Positions 17,877 to 27,928 of a DNA stretch of 64,000 bases are shown here, one piece after another. The notes under the pieces are model-generated. The model was not told the origin of the DNA, did not search any database, and was given only the letters and a program-made list of their open reading frames with translations. The stretch comes from Paraburkholderia aromaticivorans (GTDB lineage: Bacteria > Pseudomonadota > Gammaproteobacteria > Burkholderiales > Burkholderiaceae). Position 1 is the stretch's first letter. Each line of letters opens with the position of its first letter. The position numbers and the translations under genes are program-made. The DNA lies in assembly GCF_012689525.1 (NCBI RefSeq), contig NZ_CP051515.1, positions 1,302,001 to 1,366,000 on the forward strand, in the 5' to 3' direction.

Positions 17877-19034
17877 ATGGATACCGTAGCCAGCAATCGA
17901 GCCAGGAAAAACGCGGACATACAGTGTCTTCGTGCGGTCGCGATTATCTTTGTGATGTTGCAGCACTATCGGAATCGCCTGCCGGCGCCGCCGCTGTATC
18001 ACAAGTTGTTCGACTTCGTGACGCCGTGGACAGGTGTGGATCTGTTCTTCGCGATCTCCGGGTTTCTCGTATGCAAGACGTTGATCGAGCATCTGGCACG
18101 TGAACCGAGGGCGTTCGCCTTCGCAAACTTCTGGCGCAGACGCTGCGCCAGATTGCTCCCGGCGCTGGTGTTCTGGGCCGTCGTTTCGATCGCCGTGGGC
18201 GCGCTGGTGGGGACGTCCGCGGTCCAGGGCGCATGGGACGCGACGAAGGGCGCGCTTGCAGGCGTTTTCGGCGTTGCCAACCTCTATTGGACCTATTGCG
18301 CACAGCACGGCGTGACTCGCTGCGTTCAAGCGGATTACAACAGTCACTTCTGGTCGCTTGCGCTCGAGTGGCAGTTGTACGTACTGCTCGCCTTGCTCGT
18401 CGCCTTTTTCCGGTTGAGGACGGCGATGGCAATATTCGCCGTGATTGCCCTGATCGCCTCAAGCTTTCCCGCGCCGAGTTTCAGCTATGCGTGGTCTTTA
18501 CGTCCTCAGGCATTCTTTCTCGGCGCCCTCATCTTTGTCGTCGTGCGGGCGCATCCAGGATTGCTTGTTGGTCGCACGGTTCAAAGTACCTGGTTCAGAC
18601 GCTCAGCGCTGTTTCTCGGGCTGCTCATGACGTTTTGCGCGCCCAATTATCTGAAAGAGCCGTACGTGATTCCGACGGTGAGCGTTGGCGCGGCCATCGC
18701 TTTGTTCTCGACGCTGAGTGTGGGGCTGACCTATCCCACGCTTGTGTCGCGCGTGCTCGAATGGATTGGCGAGCGTTCCTATTCCATTTACCTGTGCCAT
18801 TTCTCCGTCATCTTTTGCCTGCGAAAGCTGACAGCCGCCATACCGGGATTCGGAAACCTGTCGTCCACGTGGACGTTCTTGCCCTGTGCGTTCGCCGTGG
18901 TGTTCATCTCTTTTGTGGCCTCGGACTTCAGCTATCGAAAGATCGAACTCCCGATGATCAAACGCTTCTCGTCGAAAAAGAAACCGCAAGCGCTGGACGG
19001 TCAGCCTCGTTTGTCCGACAACGCCACGCGCTGA
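17877..19034 (+). CDS. Acyltransferase 3 family membrane protein
   Basis: Integral membrane acyltransferase of about 385 residues (OafA/OpgC type) that transfers acyl groups to surface sugars. The catalytic His region is near the N-terminus: ADIQCLRAVAIIFVMLQHY and PWTGVDLFFAISGFLVCKTL. About ten hydrophobic segments follow. The SGNH domain seen in some relatives is absent, which is the usual short form. A GTG start at 17838 is possible; the ATG at 17877 is preferred. No polysaccharide genes are adjacent. Confidence 0.85.
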   Translation: MDTVASNRARKNADIQCLRAVAIIFVMLQHYRNRLPAPPLYHKLFDFVTPWTGVDLFFAISGFLVCKTLIEHLAREPRAFAFANFWRRRCARLLPALVFWAVVSIAVGALVGTSAVQGAWDATKGALAGVFGVANLYWTYCAQHGVTRCVQADYNSHFWSLALEWQLYVLLALLVAFFRLRTAMAIFAVIALIASSFPAPSFSYAWSLRPQAFFLGALIFVVVRAHPGLLVGRTVQSTWFRRSALFLGLLMTFCAPNYLKEPYVIPTVSVGAAIALFSTLSVGLTYPTLVSRVLEWIGERSYSIYLCHFSVIFCLRKLTAAIPGFGNLSSTWTFLPCAFAVVFISFVASDFSYRKIELPMIKRFSSKKKPQALDGQPRLSDNATR

Positions 19035-19114
19035 TTCCACGGGGCGTGGCGCGGATCGAGACGGCGGGTACGCCGCCCGCCCGCGCTCCATGAGGTAATG
19101 GCAGCGTCGTCGAA

Positions 19115-19414
19115 TTACGTTGGGGTAGCGTCCGGAACGTCGATCACGAGGTCGGATTCGGCGACCGCGACACAAGGCAGGATAAAACCTTCCGCCTTCT
19201 CTTCCCGGCTCAGTCCGGGCCATTCAATCGTGTAAGAGACCGTGCCGCTGACCAAACGGCAGATGCACGTGCGGCACGTCCCATTACGGCACGAGCGCGG
19301 CAAACGCAGATTCGCAAAGCCGGCGGCTTCGAGAATCGTCAGCGAATCGGGCGCTTCGAAGCTGTAGCCGAGCGGCTCGACGCGAACGAGAGGCGGGCGG
19401 GGAGAGTCGGACAT
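19115..19414 (-). CDS. 2Fe-2S ferredoxin (plant type)
   Basis: A 99-residue electron carrier with the plant-type cluster motif: Cys residues in SCRNGTCRTCICRL give C-x4-C-x2-C, and the distant fourth is in FILPCVAVAESDL. It begins MSDSPRPPLVRVEPLGYSF. Such free-standing ferredoxins usually serve oxygenases or hydroxylases encoded elsewhere. It lies just downstream of the AcoR-like activator on the same strand. Confidence 0.88.
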   Translation of the reverse strand: MSDSPRPPLVRVEPLGYSFEAPDSLTILEAAGFANLRLPRSCRNGTCRTCICRLVSGTVSYTIEWPGLSREEKAEGFILPCVAVAESDLVIDVPDATPT

Positions 19415-19472
19415 CGTGTGAGTCTGTGACGGATTGCGCCACACTTTACACGTTGCCGCTTCAGTTGCGTCT

Positions 19473-21464
19473 TCAATGAGTCGTGCCACCGCGCCGCAAA
19501 TACCGGTACACCGTATTGCGCGCCAATCCCAACTCACGTGCCGCCGCCGACACATTACCGTCGAGCCGTTCGAGCGTTTGCGCAATCAGCGTGGCCTGCC
19601 ATGCCTCCATCTTGCTGGTCGCCGGCTGCCCTTGCGTTTGCGACGCGGCGCGAACCTCATCGCAGAACTCTGAGCCTGCAAGCGCCGCCGGCGACTGCAC
19701 GCATGGCTCGGCCGCGGTGTCGACGCAATCCTGCAAGAAGTCCTCGGGCAAATCATCGAGTTCGATCTGTTCCGCGCCTTCGGCCATGATGCTCGCCGTG
19801 CGCAACACGTTGGCCAGTTGCCGCAGATTGCCCGGCCAGCGGCATTGCGCGAATCGTTCGTGCACGTCGGCGGACACGCGACGCGGCAAGCGTTCGCCAT
19901 CGGGCTGCAACTCGAGCATGCGCGTGACGAGCGCGCGAAGATCGGTGCGCTCGCGCAGCGCCGGCAAAGTCACGACGAGTCCATTGATCCGGTAGTACAG
20001 ATCTTCGCGGAACGTGCCGGCTTCGATCATTGCGCGGAGGTTGCGGTGAGTCGCGCAGACGATGCGCAGATCCACCGGAATCGCCCGTGTCCCCCCGAGC
20101 GGAACGACGTTGCGCTCCTGCAGCACGCGCATCAGGCGCACTTGCTGGGCGAGCGGCATGTCGCCGATTTCGTCGAGGAACAGCGTGCCGCCGTCGGCCT
20201 GCACGATCTTGCCGACGTTGCCGCGCTTCTTCGCGCCGGTGAACGCGCCGTCTTCGTAGCCGAACAACTCGGCCTCGATCAGCGTATCCGGCAACGACGC
20301 GCAATTCAGCGCGATGAAGGGCGCGGCCCGGCGCGGCGAATCGTGATGGATGGCGCGCGCGAGCCACTCCTTGCCGGTGCCGGTCTTGCCGAGCACCAGA
20401 ATCGGAATATCGCGGCCGCGCAGCTTGGCGACGCGCCGCAGGATCGCGGCGACTTGCGCGTCGCCGGTGTCGAGCGTTTCAAGCGTGGCAAGCGGTGCGG
20501 GATCGGCCCAGCGCGGCGCATGACGCGCGTCGCCGGACAACGGCCCACGTGCTGTGCCGGCGAGGCTCTCCGATGGCGCGACATAACGTGGCGGCGCATA
20601 TTCGCCGCGCGCCACCACGCGCACACCGCTCGGCAGCGTCAACAGAATGCTCTCGCCGGGCGCGCGCGCGATCTGCTGCAACAGCCTCGAGAAGGCCACG
20701 CCGAACAACGCATCGAACGGTTGGCGTTGCAACTCCGCGAGCGGTTGCCCGAATTGAAACAGCGCACTGCGGTTGGCCGACAGAAACGTGCCGTCCGGCG
20801 CGAACGCCGCGAGCCCTTCGAACAGCGTGCCGATGAATTCCGCGCGCGCGTGAAAGTGAACGCGGATCGCGTCGACGAATTGATTGGAGAACAGATGATT
20901 TTCGATCATCTGCGCCGACATCCTCACGAGCGCGAGCGTGTGCTTATGAAAGCCGCGCGTGTCGCCGCTCACGTCGAGCGCGCCGATGGTGCGCCCGAAC
21001 GGATCGGCAATCGGCGCGCATGAACAGGTAAGGATCCGGTTGGCGTGCAGGAAGTGCTCTCCCGCGTGCACGACGGTCGGCTGTCCATCGACGAGCGCGG
21101 TGCCGATCGCGTTGGTGCCGCGATCCGCTTCGGCCCACGACACCCCCGGACATAGCGCGACGCGATTGGCTTTTTCGACGAAGTCGCTGTCGCCGAGACT
21201 GTGCAGGATCACGCCGTGATTGTCGGTGAGCAGCACCATGCTCTGCGTATCGACGATCTGCGCATGCAGCGTCTCCATGACCGGAAGCGCATGCGTAAAC
21301 AGCGATTGATTGCGATCGACGAGTTCACGCAGCGCAGGCCGGGGCAGCGGATGAAAGTCCGGCGTCTCCGACGCGCGCAAGCCGATTTCGAGCGAGCGGG
21401 CGTGAGCTTGCGCGATGACATCGGGCCGACTGATAGCGGGCGGCGTGGCGGAACGTTGGGTCAA
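19473..21464 (-). CDS. Sigma54-dependent activator, AcoR-like
   Basis: Enhancer-binding protein of about 663 residues. The N-terminal 320 residues contain a GAF-type sensing region (HSLGDSDFVEKANRVALCPG, GTNAIGTALVDGQPTVVHAG). The central AAA+ domain has Walker A GKTGTGKE, the sigma54-contact motif ESELFGYEDGAFTGAKK variant with EAELFGYEDGAFTG, and Walker B GGTLFLDEIGDM. The C-terminus is a Fis-type helix-turn-helix (NVSAAARELGLARNTVYRYL). The TTG at 21464 with GGAGA upstream is my preferred start; an ATG at 21530 has no visible ribosome site. AcoR relatives control acetoin or aromatic degradation; no such operon is adjacent. Confidence 0.87.
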   Translation of the reverse strand: MTQRSATPPAISRPDVIAQAHARSLEIGLRASETPDFHPLPRPALRELVDRNQSLFTHALPVMETLHAQIVDTQSMVLLTDNHGVILHSLGDSDFVEKANRVALCPGVSWAEADRGTNAIGTALVDGQPTVVHAGEHFLHANRILTCSCAPIADPFGRTIGALDVSGDTRGFHKHTLALVRMSAQMIENHLFSNQFVDAIRVHFHARAEFIGTLFEGLAAFAPDGTFLSANRSALFQFGQPLAELQRQPFDALFGVAFSRLLQQIARAPGESILLTLPSGVRVVARGEYAPPRYVAPSESLAGTARGPLSGDARHAPRWADPAPLATLETLDTGDAQVAAILRRVAKLRGRDIPILVLGKTGTGKEWLARAIHHDSPRRAAPFIALNCASLPDTLIEAELFGYEDGAFTGAKKRGNVGKIVQADGGTLFLDEIGDMPLAQQVRLMRVLQERNVVPLGGTRAIPVDLRIVCATHRNLRAMIEAGTFREDLYYRINGLVVTLPALRERTDLRALVTRMLELQPDGERLPRRVSADVHERFAQCRWPGNLRQLANVLRTASIMAEGAEQIELDDLPEDFLQDCVDTAAEPCVQSPAALAGSEFCDEVRAASQTQGQPATSKMEAWQATLIAQTLERLDGNVSAAARELGLARNTVYRYLRRGGTTH

Positions 21465-21865
21465 GGCATGTCTCCGGGGAAACGGACACGGCGGGTACGT
21501 TGCCCTCCGCTCGATGCCGCAGCGCAACATACACGCACACGGCCGAACACCGATATTACAGGACGAAACGCGCCGCGCACGGCAGGGAAAAAACGGAGGC
21601 GGGCGGCGCGGGACGCCTCAAAAAAACGCGCACGGCACCAAAATCAGGCAAACGGAAAGGAAAACTTGCGCCGTGGCCGAACTCGTCTAAAGTGAATCAA
21701 ATCACCTCCGCGGGCCGCGAACTATTCCGCTGCCGCAGTCAGGTGACGAGCCCGCGTCGTCAGCATTGGACAAGGAGGTTGACGCTAGCGACACGATCAG
21801 ACGCAACCGGCGTGCGCACTACCAGGCTACACCATGCGCAGCACCTACCTTCCAGGTGAACACCC
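21465..21865. other. Intergenic region between the sigma54 activator and DUF1488
   Basis: This 400-base divergent region should hold the promoters of both flanking genes. I see no convincing sigma54 (GG-N10-GC) site, hairpin or small gene. An AT-rich stretch near 21680-21730 is the likeliest promoter area for the DUF1488 gene. Confidence 0.35.
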
Positions 21866-22156
21866 ATGCAGATCCTATTCCCGAATGAAACTCCTGAATA
21901 TTCAGGTCGCGAACTCACCTTGGCGTTCCCGGCGATGGTCGATGGGCAGAGGGTGGAATGCATGATCACGGCGGAGGCACTGGAAGACCACTACGGCGCC
22001 GCATCGCCGCGTCTGGAGGACATGGTCGGCGCATTCGACACGCATCGCGCACGGATCGAAGCCGCTACGCGGCGCCTGATATCGGAAACGAGAGCGCAAT
22101 GTCTCGTGCTGAGAAGCGGCTATGTGCGCTTCTACGAAGCCAACTGGCGTAATTGA
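21866..22156 (+). CDS. DUF1488 family protein (copy 1)
   Basis: A 96-residue soluble protein beginning MQILFPNETPEYSGREL, with the family core VDGQRVECMITAEALEDHYG. DUF1488 proteins are common in Burkholderiales and have no established function. A paralog lies at 41691-41966 in the low-oxygen block, and the two align over their full lengths. The gene stands alone between the sigma54 activator and cytochrome b561. Confidence 0.82.
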   Translation: MQILFPNETPEYSGRELTLAFPAMVDGQRVECMITAEALEDHYGAASPRLEDMVGAFDTHRARIEAATRRLISETRAQCLVLRSGYVRFYEANWRN

Positions 22157-22308
22157 CGGAGGGCGTTTCCGACCTTCGGTCGGTCAACGCCGCAGCAGGA
22201 AAGCCGCGCAAGAAGCAGAAGCCAGGGAAACCCACGCGCGGCATCGAAACCTTCAAACCGTCCGCGGCCAGCCGTGCCGCCGGCGTCCAAACTTGAGCGC
22301 GAACGCGC

Positions 22309-22839
22309 TCAGATCATCCGCCGCAGCGTCCGATCCTTGAACACCACGTGATGCGCGATCGCGGCCAGCGCGTGCAAACCGATCACCCAGTAAAACGCGT
22401 TACCGAGCCACTCGTGCGCCGTCTTAAGCAAGGGACGCGCGACAGGATCCGCGCCGACCAGCGTGTAGTTGATGTTGACCCACGCCAGCGTGACTGGATG
22501 TCCGCTGGTGTTGATCATCAGGATGCCGAGCAACGGTTGGACGAAGATGAAAATGTACAACGCGAGATGCGCGGCCCGCGCCAGAAAGGCGAGCAGCCGG
22601 TTGCTGTCCACTTCGGCGGGCGCGCCGGCCCATAGTCGCCATAGCAGACGCAGAGAGGCCAGCCCCAACACCAGTGTGCCGCACCAGAAATGCACGCTGC
22701 TCCAGAACGCGCGGCTGTCGCTGCCCTTGGGCCCGCGAATCTCGATCGCCAGATAAGCCAGCGCGATCAGCAGAAACATCGCCCAGTGAAAGAAAATGGC
22801 GGGCGCCGTATAGCGGTCCGAGGTGCGGCTGTAAGACAT
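22309..22839 (-). CDS. Cytochrome b561 family protein
   Basis: Four-helix di-haem membrane cytochrome of 176 residues, similar to E. coli CybB and YceJ. Candidate haem ligands are His in APAIFFHWAMFLL, HFWCGTLV, LARAAHLALY and GLHALAAIAHHVVF. It would move electrons from ubiquinol or to superoxide; the exact role varies in the family. The ATG at 22839 removes an unsupported 40-residue N-terminal extension and has GGGAG upstream. Confidence 0.88.
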   Translation of the reverse strand: MSYSRTSDRYTAPAIFFHWAMFLLIALAYLAIEIRGPKGSDSRAFWSSVHFWCGTLVLGLASLRLLWRLWAGAPAEVDSNRLLAFLARAAHLALYIFIFVQPLLGILMINTSGHPVTLAWVNINYTLVGADPVARPLLKTAHEWLGNAFYWVIGLHALAAIAHHVVFKDRTLRRMI

Positions 22840-22974
22840 GTAGGGGACTCCCGTGTCCAGGTCAATCGTTTTTATGAATCGTCGGATGATAAACGGTGCC
22901 CGACCGGAATGGGCACCGCCTATAAAACCGTCGTTGATCCAGACCCGGGTTCGGCCCACGAGCGCCCCGTGCGC

Positions 22975-24276
22975 CTATTCGCTGCCGAGATAGAAATAGC
23001 GGAACAGGAAAATCGCCGCGATGATCCACACCACCAGCTTCACCTTGCGCGCCTGGCCGGTCAACAGCTTCAGGCCCGCATACGAAATGAAGCCGAACGC
23101 GACGCCATTGGCGATCGAATACGTGAACGGCATCAGCAGCGCGGTGAGCGCGGCCGGCACGACTTCCGTGGCGTCGTCCCACGGCAGGTCGACAATTTCG
23201 CGCAGCATCAGGCAAGACACGTAGAGCAGCGCCGGAGCCGTCGCATAGCCGGGCACCACGCCCGCCAGCGGTGCGAAAAAGAGCGCCGCGAGGAACAGCA
23301 GGGCCACGGTGATGGCCGTCACACCCGTGCGTCCGCCGGCTTGCACGCCCGACGCGCTTTCGATATACGCGGTGGTCGACGACGTGCCCAGCATCGAGCC
23401 GGCCAGAATGGCCGTGCTATCGGCGAGCAGCGCGCGGTTCAGGCGGTGCATCTTGCCTTCCACCAGCAGCCCGGCGCGATTGGCCACGCCCATCAGCGTG
23501 CCGGTGGCGTCGAACAGTTCGACGAGGAAGAACACCAGAATCACGTTCAGCACGCCGCTCGACAGCGCGCCGCGAATGTCGAGCTGGAACAGCGTCGGCG
23601 AAATGGACGGCGGCGCGGAGACGATGCCGTGAAACTGATTGCCGCCGAAGAAAAAGCTCAGCACCGTCACGCCGACAATCCCGATCAGGATCGCGCCGCG
23701 CACCCGCAGATGGTCCAGCGTCACGATCGCGAAGAAGCCGATCACCGCGAGAATCACGTGCGGGTTGTGCAGATTGCCGAGCGTCACGAGCGTGGCCGGG
23801 CTGCCGACCACCACGCCGGCCGACTTCAGCGAAATGATCGCGAGAAAGAGGCCGATACCGCCGGTGATGGCAATGCGTATCGAGTGCGGAATGCCGTTGA
23901 CGATCACCTCACGCACGCGAAACAGCGTGACGACCATGAACAGGCAGCCGGAGATGAACACCGCGCCGAGCGCGGCCTGCCAGGTGAAGCCCATACCCTT
24001 GACGACGGTGTACGCGAAGTACGCGTTGAGCCCCATGCCCGGCGCGAGCGCGATCGGATAGTTCGCGTAGAGCCCCATGATCAGCGAGGCGAGCGCGGCC
24101 ACGATGCAGGTCGCGACGAACACGGAGTCCTTCGGCATGCCGGCATCGCCGAGAATCGCCGGATTGACGAAGATGATGTAGGCCATCGTCAGGAAGGTGG
24201 TCACACCGGCGAGCACTTCAGTGCGCAGGTTGGTGCCGGCGGCTTCGAAGCCGAAGTAGAGTTTTATGGAGTCCAT
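22975..24276 (-). CDS. NCS2-family purine permease (AzgA-like)
   Basis: Inner-membrane proton-coupled permease, 433 residues, of the AzgA branch that imports adenine, guanine or hypoxanthine. Family landmarks are GVTTFLTMAYIIFVNPAIL near the start, PGMGLNAYFAYTV, and TSSTTAYIESASGVQAGGRT, where the Glu and Ser contribute to the purine site. Length is normal. It is a single-gene unit. Confidence 0.9.
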   Translation of the reverse strand: MDSIKLYFGFEAAGTNLRTEVLAGVTTFLTMAYIIFVNPAILGDAGMPKDSVFVATCIVAALASLIMGLYANYPIALAPGMGLNAYFAYTVVKGMGFTWQAALGAVFISGCLFMVVTLFRVREVIVNGIPHSIRIAITGGIGLFLAIISLKSAGVVVGSPATLVTLGNLHNPHVILAVIGFFAIVTLDHLRVRGAILIGIVGVTVLSFFFGGNQFHGIVSAPPSISPTLFQLDIRGALSSGVLNVILVFFLVELFDATGTLMGVANRAGLLVEGKMHRLNRALLADSTAILAGSMLGTSSTTAYIESASGVQAGGRTGVTAITVALLFLAALFFAPLAGVVPGYATAPALLYVSCLMLREIVDLPWDDATEVVPAALTALLMPFTYSIANGVAFGFISYAGLKLLTGQARKVKLVVWIIAAIFLFRYFYLGSE

Positions 24277-24431
24277 GAGGCGGGTCTCTCGTCGTTCAGA
24301 AAGCGTTTCTTGTGGTTGGGACGGTGAAGGCGCCGCGTCGCCGGGATGACGGGCGCTGTGGCTACGGCCGGATTGTAGTCAGGATTGGCGGCCGCGTGCC
24401 GCATTGTGTGGCTGAGCGGCGGTGTAAAGGC

Positions 24432-24929
24432 TCATACGGCGGGCGGCTCGTCGGGAGATTGTGGCGCCGGCGCATCAGGCTGCGGCCGTTGGCGCGCCAG
24501 CCAGCGGTCCAGTTCGCCCGCGAAGGTCTTGCTGTCGCGCTGGCTGAAGGCCGAGGGGCCGCCGGTATCGACACCGCTGCTGCGCAACTGGTCGAGCATC
24601 GAACGCATGCGCAGCCGTTCTTCGATTGTGCCGGGCGTGTACCAGTTGCCGCGCGGATCGAGCGCGTGCGCGTTTTTGGCCAGCACGGCGGCGGCGAGCG
24701 GGATGTCGGCGGTAATCACGAGATCGCCCGCGGCGACACGTTCGGCGATGAGGTCGTCGGCGGCGTCGAAGCCGGCCGGCACCTGGATCGCGCGGATCAG
24801 CGGCGAGGGCGGCACGCGCAGAAACGAATTGGCGACCAGCGTCAGCGTCGTGTTGGTGCGGCGCGCGGCACGGTACAGCATGTCTTTGATCACGACGGGG
24901 CAGGCGTCGGCGTCAACCCAGATTGACAT
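24432..24929 (-). CDS. YaiI/YqxD family protein (DUF188)
   Basis: A 165-residue protein with the DUF188 core, which has a PIN-like nuclease fold: [18 protein letters not shown] at the start, then [20 protein letters not shown] with the conserved Asp residues, and [20 protein letters not shown]. No activity has been settled for the family. The C-terminus has a Pro-rich extension. The ATG at 24929 matches the family N-terminus. Confidence 0.88.
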   Translation of the reverse strand: MSIWVDADACPVVIKDMLYRAARRTNTTLTLVANSFLRVPPSPLIRAIQVPAGFDAADDLIAERVAAGDLVITADIPLAAAVLAKNAHALDPRGNWYTPGTIEERLRMRSMLDQLRSSGVDTGGPSAFSQRDSKTFAGELDRWLARQRPQPDAPAPQSPDEPPAV

Positions 24930-25112
24930 GGTTCGGATTCCGGCTGCGGGTTGTCGAAGGGGCGAGATGATACCTTGCCAGCGCGCGGGGCGGCGCGGCA
25001 AGCGAATTTACGATGTTGGGGAAAGCGGGGAAGCGGAAAGGCATGTGGGGCCAACCGCGCCCACGACCGTTGCAGTCGCAGGCAGCCCCGCATGCCGCGC
25101 GGCGGCTGGCGC

Positions 25113-25373
25113 TTACTGCGTCATCGTCCCACCCGATTCCTGCGCACGCCGTGCCGCGACGATGCGGCCCGCGCGTTGCGCATTGCACGGATAGTCGATC
25201 CAGTCGAGCGGATCGTAGCCCGCGGCACGCCATTCGGCCAGATCGGCCTTCACCTGCGCGCGCGTTAGCGGCGCCGACGGGTCGTAGGGCCGCGCCGAAG
25301 TCTGCGCAAACGCGGTGCTCATGCTCACGGCGGCCAACAGCGCGCCGAGTCCAACTCGAGAAACGATTTTCAT
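25113..25373 (-). CDS. DUF4148 exported protein
   Basis: An 86-residue protein with a signal peptide (MKIVSRVGLGALLAAVSMS, then TAFAQ) and the DUF4148 motif LTRAQVKADLAEWRAAGYDP. Such small exported proteins are very frequent in Burkholderia and Paraburkholderia and have no known function. The ATG at 25373 begins the signal peptide. Confidence 0.87.
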   Translation of the reverse strand: MKIVSRVGLGALLAAVSMSTAFAQTSARPYDPSAPLTRAQVKADLAEWRAAGYDPLDWIDYPCNAQRAGRIVAARRAQESGGTMTQ

Positions 25374-25502
25374 GACGAGCTCCCATGGAGCGGTTAAAAA
25401 CGACCCCGACATTTTAGTTTTGGTATGCATTTCGAGTGAGGCGATTGAAGGCAATGCACCATTTCGCCCAGTGAATCAAACCGGGCAGAATGATTCTGTG
25501 AC

Positions 25503-26276
25503 TCATGGTGCCGACGGCTTGCTGAAACGGTCCAACACGGCGCTCAAAAGGTCGATCGGCAACGGAAAAACAATCGTCGAATTCTTGTCGGCGGCAATCG
25601 TCGTGAGCGTTTGCAGATAACGCAACTGCATCGCCTGAGGCTGGCGCGACAGCGTCTGCGCCGCTTCCAGCAGGTGTTGGGATGCCTGCAATTCGCCTTC
25701 CGCGTGAATCACCTTGGCGCGCCGCTCGCGCTCGGCCTCGGCCTGACGGGCAATCGCGCGGATCATCGTTTCGTTGATATCCACATGCTTGATTTCCACG
25801 ATCGACACCTTGATGCCCCACGCGTCGGTCTGCGAGTCCAGCACTTTCTGGATATCGGCGTTCAGCTGCTCGCGATCCGCCAGCAATTCGTCGAGTTCGT
25901 GTTTGCCGAGCACCGCGCGCAAGGTCGTCTGCGACAACTGGCTGGTCGCTTCGAAGTAGCGCGCCACCTGGATCACCGCTTTCTCCGGATCGACCACGCG
26001 GAAATACACCACGGCGTTGACCTTCACCGAGACGTTGTCGCGCGTGATCACGTCCTGCGGCGGCACGTCGAACACGACGGTGCGCAGATCCATGCGCACG
26101 GCCTGCTGCACGATCGGAATGATCAGGACGAGGCCCGGCCCCTTGACCTTCCAGAAGCGCCCGAGCATGAACACGACACCGCGTTCGTACTCCCGAAAAA
26201 TCCGTATCGATGAAGCAATCAGCGCGGCCACCAGCAGAATCAGAATGCTGGTAAAGCCGAATGTGAAACCGATCAT
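25503..26276 (-). CDS. Slipin (SPFH/band 7 membrane protein)
   Basis: Stomatin-like protein of 257 residues with one N-terminal membrane segment ([19 protein letters not shown]) and a band 7 domain ([21 protein letters not shown]). The C-terminal half is a charged coiled coil ([20 protein letters not shown]). Its start overlaps the NfeD stop (ATGA). Slipin-NfeD pairs are a conserved unit: the slipin scaffolds membrane microdomains and is a proposed substrate of the NfeD protease. Confidence 0.92.
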   Translation of the reverse strand: MIGFTFGFTSILILLVAALIASSIRIFREYERGVVFMLGRFWKVKGPGLVLIIPIVQQAVRMDLRTVVFDVPPQDVITRDNVSVKVNAVVYFRVVDPEKAVIQVARYFEATSQLSQTTLRAVLGKHELDELLADREQLNADIQKVLDSQTDAWGIKVSIVEIKHVDINETMIRAIARQAEAERERRAKVIHAEGELQASQHLLEAAQTLSRQPQAMQLRYLQTLTTIAADKNSTIVFPLPIDLLSAVLDRFSKPSAP

Positions 26277-27844
26277 GAGCTTTCTCCTTGTTGTCGTGCT
26301 TCCGTGGGCACCACGGTCAACGTCAGGCCGCGCCGCGCGGTGACACGCACCGCATGACCCGCCGCGACCGGGGCCGCGCTGGACACCCGCCAGCGTTCCC
26401 CATGCACTTGTGCCCAACCGGCCAGCGCACCGTCCGCCGTGAGGTCCGCCGGCGACACGCCGCCGTCGAGCACCACGCCGACGCTGCCGATCAGCGCTTC
26501 CGAACCCGTCACCACCGGACGGCGCCGCGCACTCAGTGCGAGTCGCGATACGCCCAGCACGAACACCACGCTGAACACGGCGACGGCGGCGATCATCGGT
26601 AAAGGGATGCCGTAGCCGGGCACGTCGGTGTCGATCAGCATCAGCGCGCCGATCACGAATGCGACCACGCCGCCGAAGCCGAGCGAGCCGAAGGTCGGCA
26701 GAAACGCCTCGCCGATCAGGAACGCAATGCCAAGAAAGATCAGACCGAGGCCGACGTAGTTGATGGGCATCATTTGCATGGCGAACAGGCCGAGCAGCAG
26801 GCTGATCGCGCCGACCACACCGGGCAGCACGAAGCCCGGATTGGCGAATTCGAAGAACAGGCCATACATGCCGATCATCAGCAGGATCAACGCGACGTTG
26901 GGATCGGTGATCACGGCGAGGAAATGGCTGCGCCAGTCGGCTTCGAGCGTGACGATCGGGGCGTTGGCCGTGTTGAGCTTGACGCTGCCCGTGCTCGTGA
27001 CGAGCGTGCGGCCGTCGACCTGGCGCAGCAGGTCGGGCACATCGCGCGCATTCAGGTCGACGACGTGCTGCGCGAGCGCGTCCGCCGCCGATAGGCTCAC
27101 GGCCTCGCGAACCGCGCGCTCGGCCCAGTCGACGTTGCGTCCGCGCATCTGCGCGAGGCCGCGGATATACGCGGCGGCGTCGTGGACCTGCTTGCGCATT
27201 TCGGTCGATTGGGTGTCGAGCGGCAGGGCGCTGGGGGAGTCGGTGGGCGCGGATGCCGCGGGTTTTGCAGACCCGCCACCGCTGCCACCGCCGCTGCCGC
27301 CACCAATACCTGGCAAGCCCGGCGTTCCACCGCCTCCCGGCGGCTCGGCGCCACCGATGCCCATCTGGATCGGCGTCGCCGCGCCGAGATTGGTGCCCGG
27401 CGCCATCGCCGCGATGTGGCTTGCATAGACGATATACGTGCCGGCGCTCGCCGCGCGCGCGCCGCTCGGGGCGATGAACGTGGCGACCGGCACCGGCGAG
27501 CCGAGAATCGCCTTGATGATCTGCCGCATCGACGTGTCGAGCCCGCCTGGCGTATCCAGTTGCAGCACGGCGAGTTGCGCGCGATCGTCAGCGGCGCGCT
27601 GCAGGCTGCGCACGATGAAGTCGGCGCTGGCCGGACTGATCGCTCCATTCACCGGAATGACGACGACGCTGTTGGGGGCGACGGCCGCGCGCAGCGTCAC
27701 ATTCGATTCGCACGATGCGAACCCGAACGCCAAAAGCATGCCGAGCACGGTCATGCCGCGCATCAACCGGCCCGCCATATCGCCACGGATAAGCGACGTG
27801 CGCGAGCCGGACTGCCGGAACGGGAGACGTGGATACGTGCTCAT
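26273..27844 (-). CDS. nfeD: NfeD-type membrane serine protease
   Basis: Long-form NfeD of about 523 residues. After an N-terminal hydrophobic segment comes a ClpP-like protease domain with the catalytic Ser in [15 protein letters not shown] and the likely Lys/Ser dyad region near [19 protein letters not shown] Gly/Pro-rich linker of about 45 residues ([18 protein letters not shown]) interrupts it. Several membrane helices follow, then a C-terminal OB-fold ([16 protein letters not shown]). It forms a coupled unit with the slipin. In Pyrococcus the homolog cleaves the C-terminus of its partner stomatin. Confidence 0.9.
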   Translation of the reverse strand: MSTYPRLPFRQSGSRTSLIRGDMAGRLMRGMTVLGMLLAFGFASCESNVTLRAAVAPNSVVVIPVNGAISPASADFIVRSLQRAADDRAQLAVLQLDTPGGLDTSMRQIIKAILGSPVPVATFIAPSGARAASAGTYIVYASHIAAMAPGTNLGAATPIQMGIGGAEPPGGGGTPGLPGIGGGSGGGSGGGSAKPAASAPTDSPSALPLDTQSTEMRKQVHDAAAYIRGLAQMRGRNVDWAERAVREAVSLSAADALAQHVVDLNARDVPDLLRQVDGRTLVTSTGSVKLNTANAPIVTLEADWRSHFLAVITDPNVALILLMIGMYGLFFEFANPGFVLPGVVGAISLLLGLFAMQMMPINYVGLGLIFLGIAFLIGEAFLPTFGSLGFGGVVAFVIGALMLIDTDVPGYGIPLPMIAAVAVFSVVFVLGVSRLALSARRRPVVTGSEALIGSVGVVLDGGVSPADLTADGALAGWAQVHGERWRVSSAAPVAAGHAVRVTARRGLTLTVVPTEARQQGESS

Positions 27845-27928
27845 CGCTGACGGCTGCCGCGCGCGGCCGACAGGTATCGGCCGGCGCGGGCCGATACCCC
27901 AAAAGAAGGCTGGCCTGCTCCTTACAGC

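Noticed and set aside
22169..22183. Hairpin CCGACCTTCGGTCGG as a terminator after DUF1488
   Set aside because: The stem is short and no T-run follows on either strand, so I could not support a terminator.
22690..24327. 545-codon plus-strand frame opposite the purine permease
   Set aside because: Low-complexity Arg/His/Gln/Asp-rich translation typical of an antisense frame; the minus strand encodes an evident NCS2 permease.
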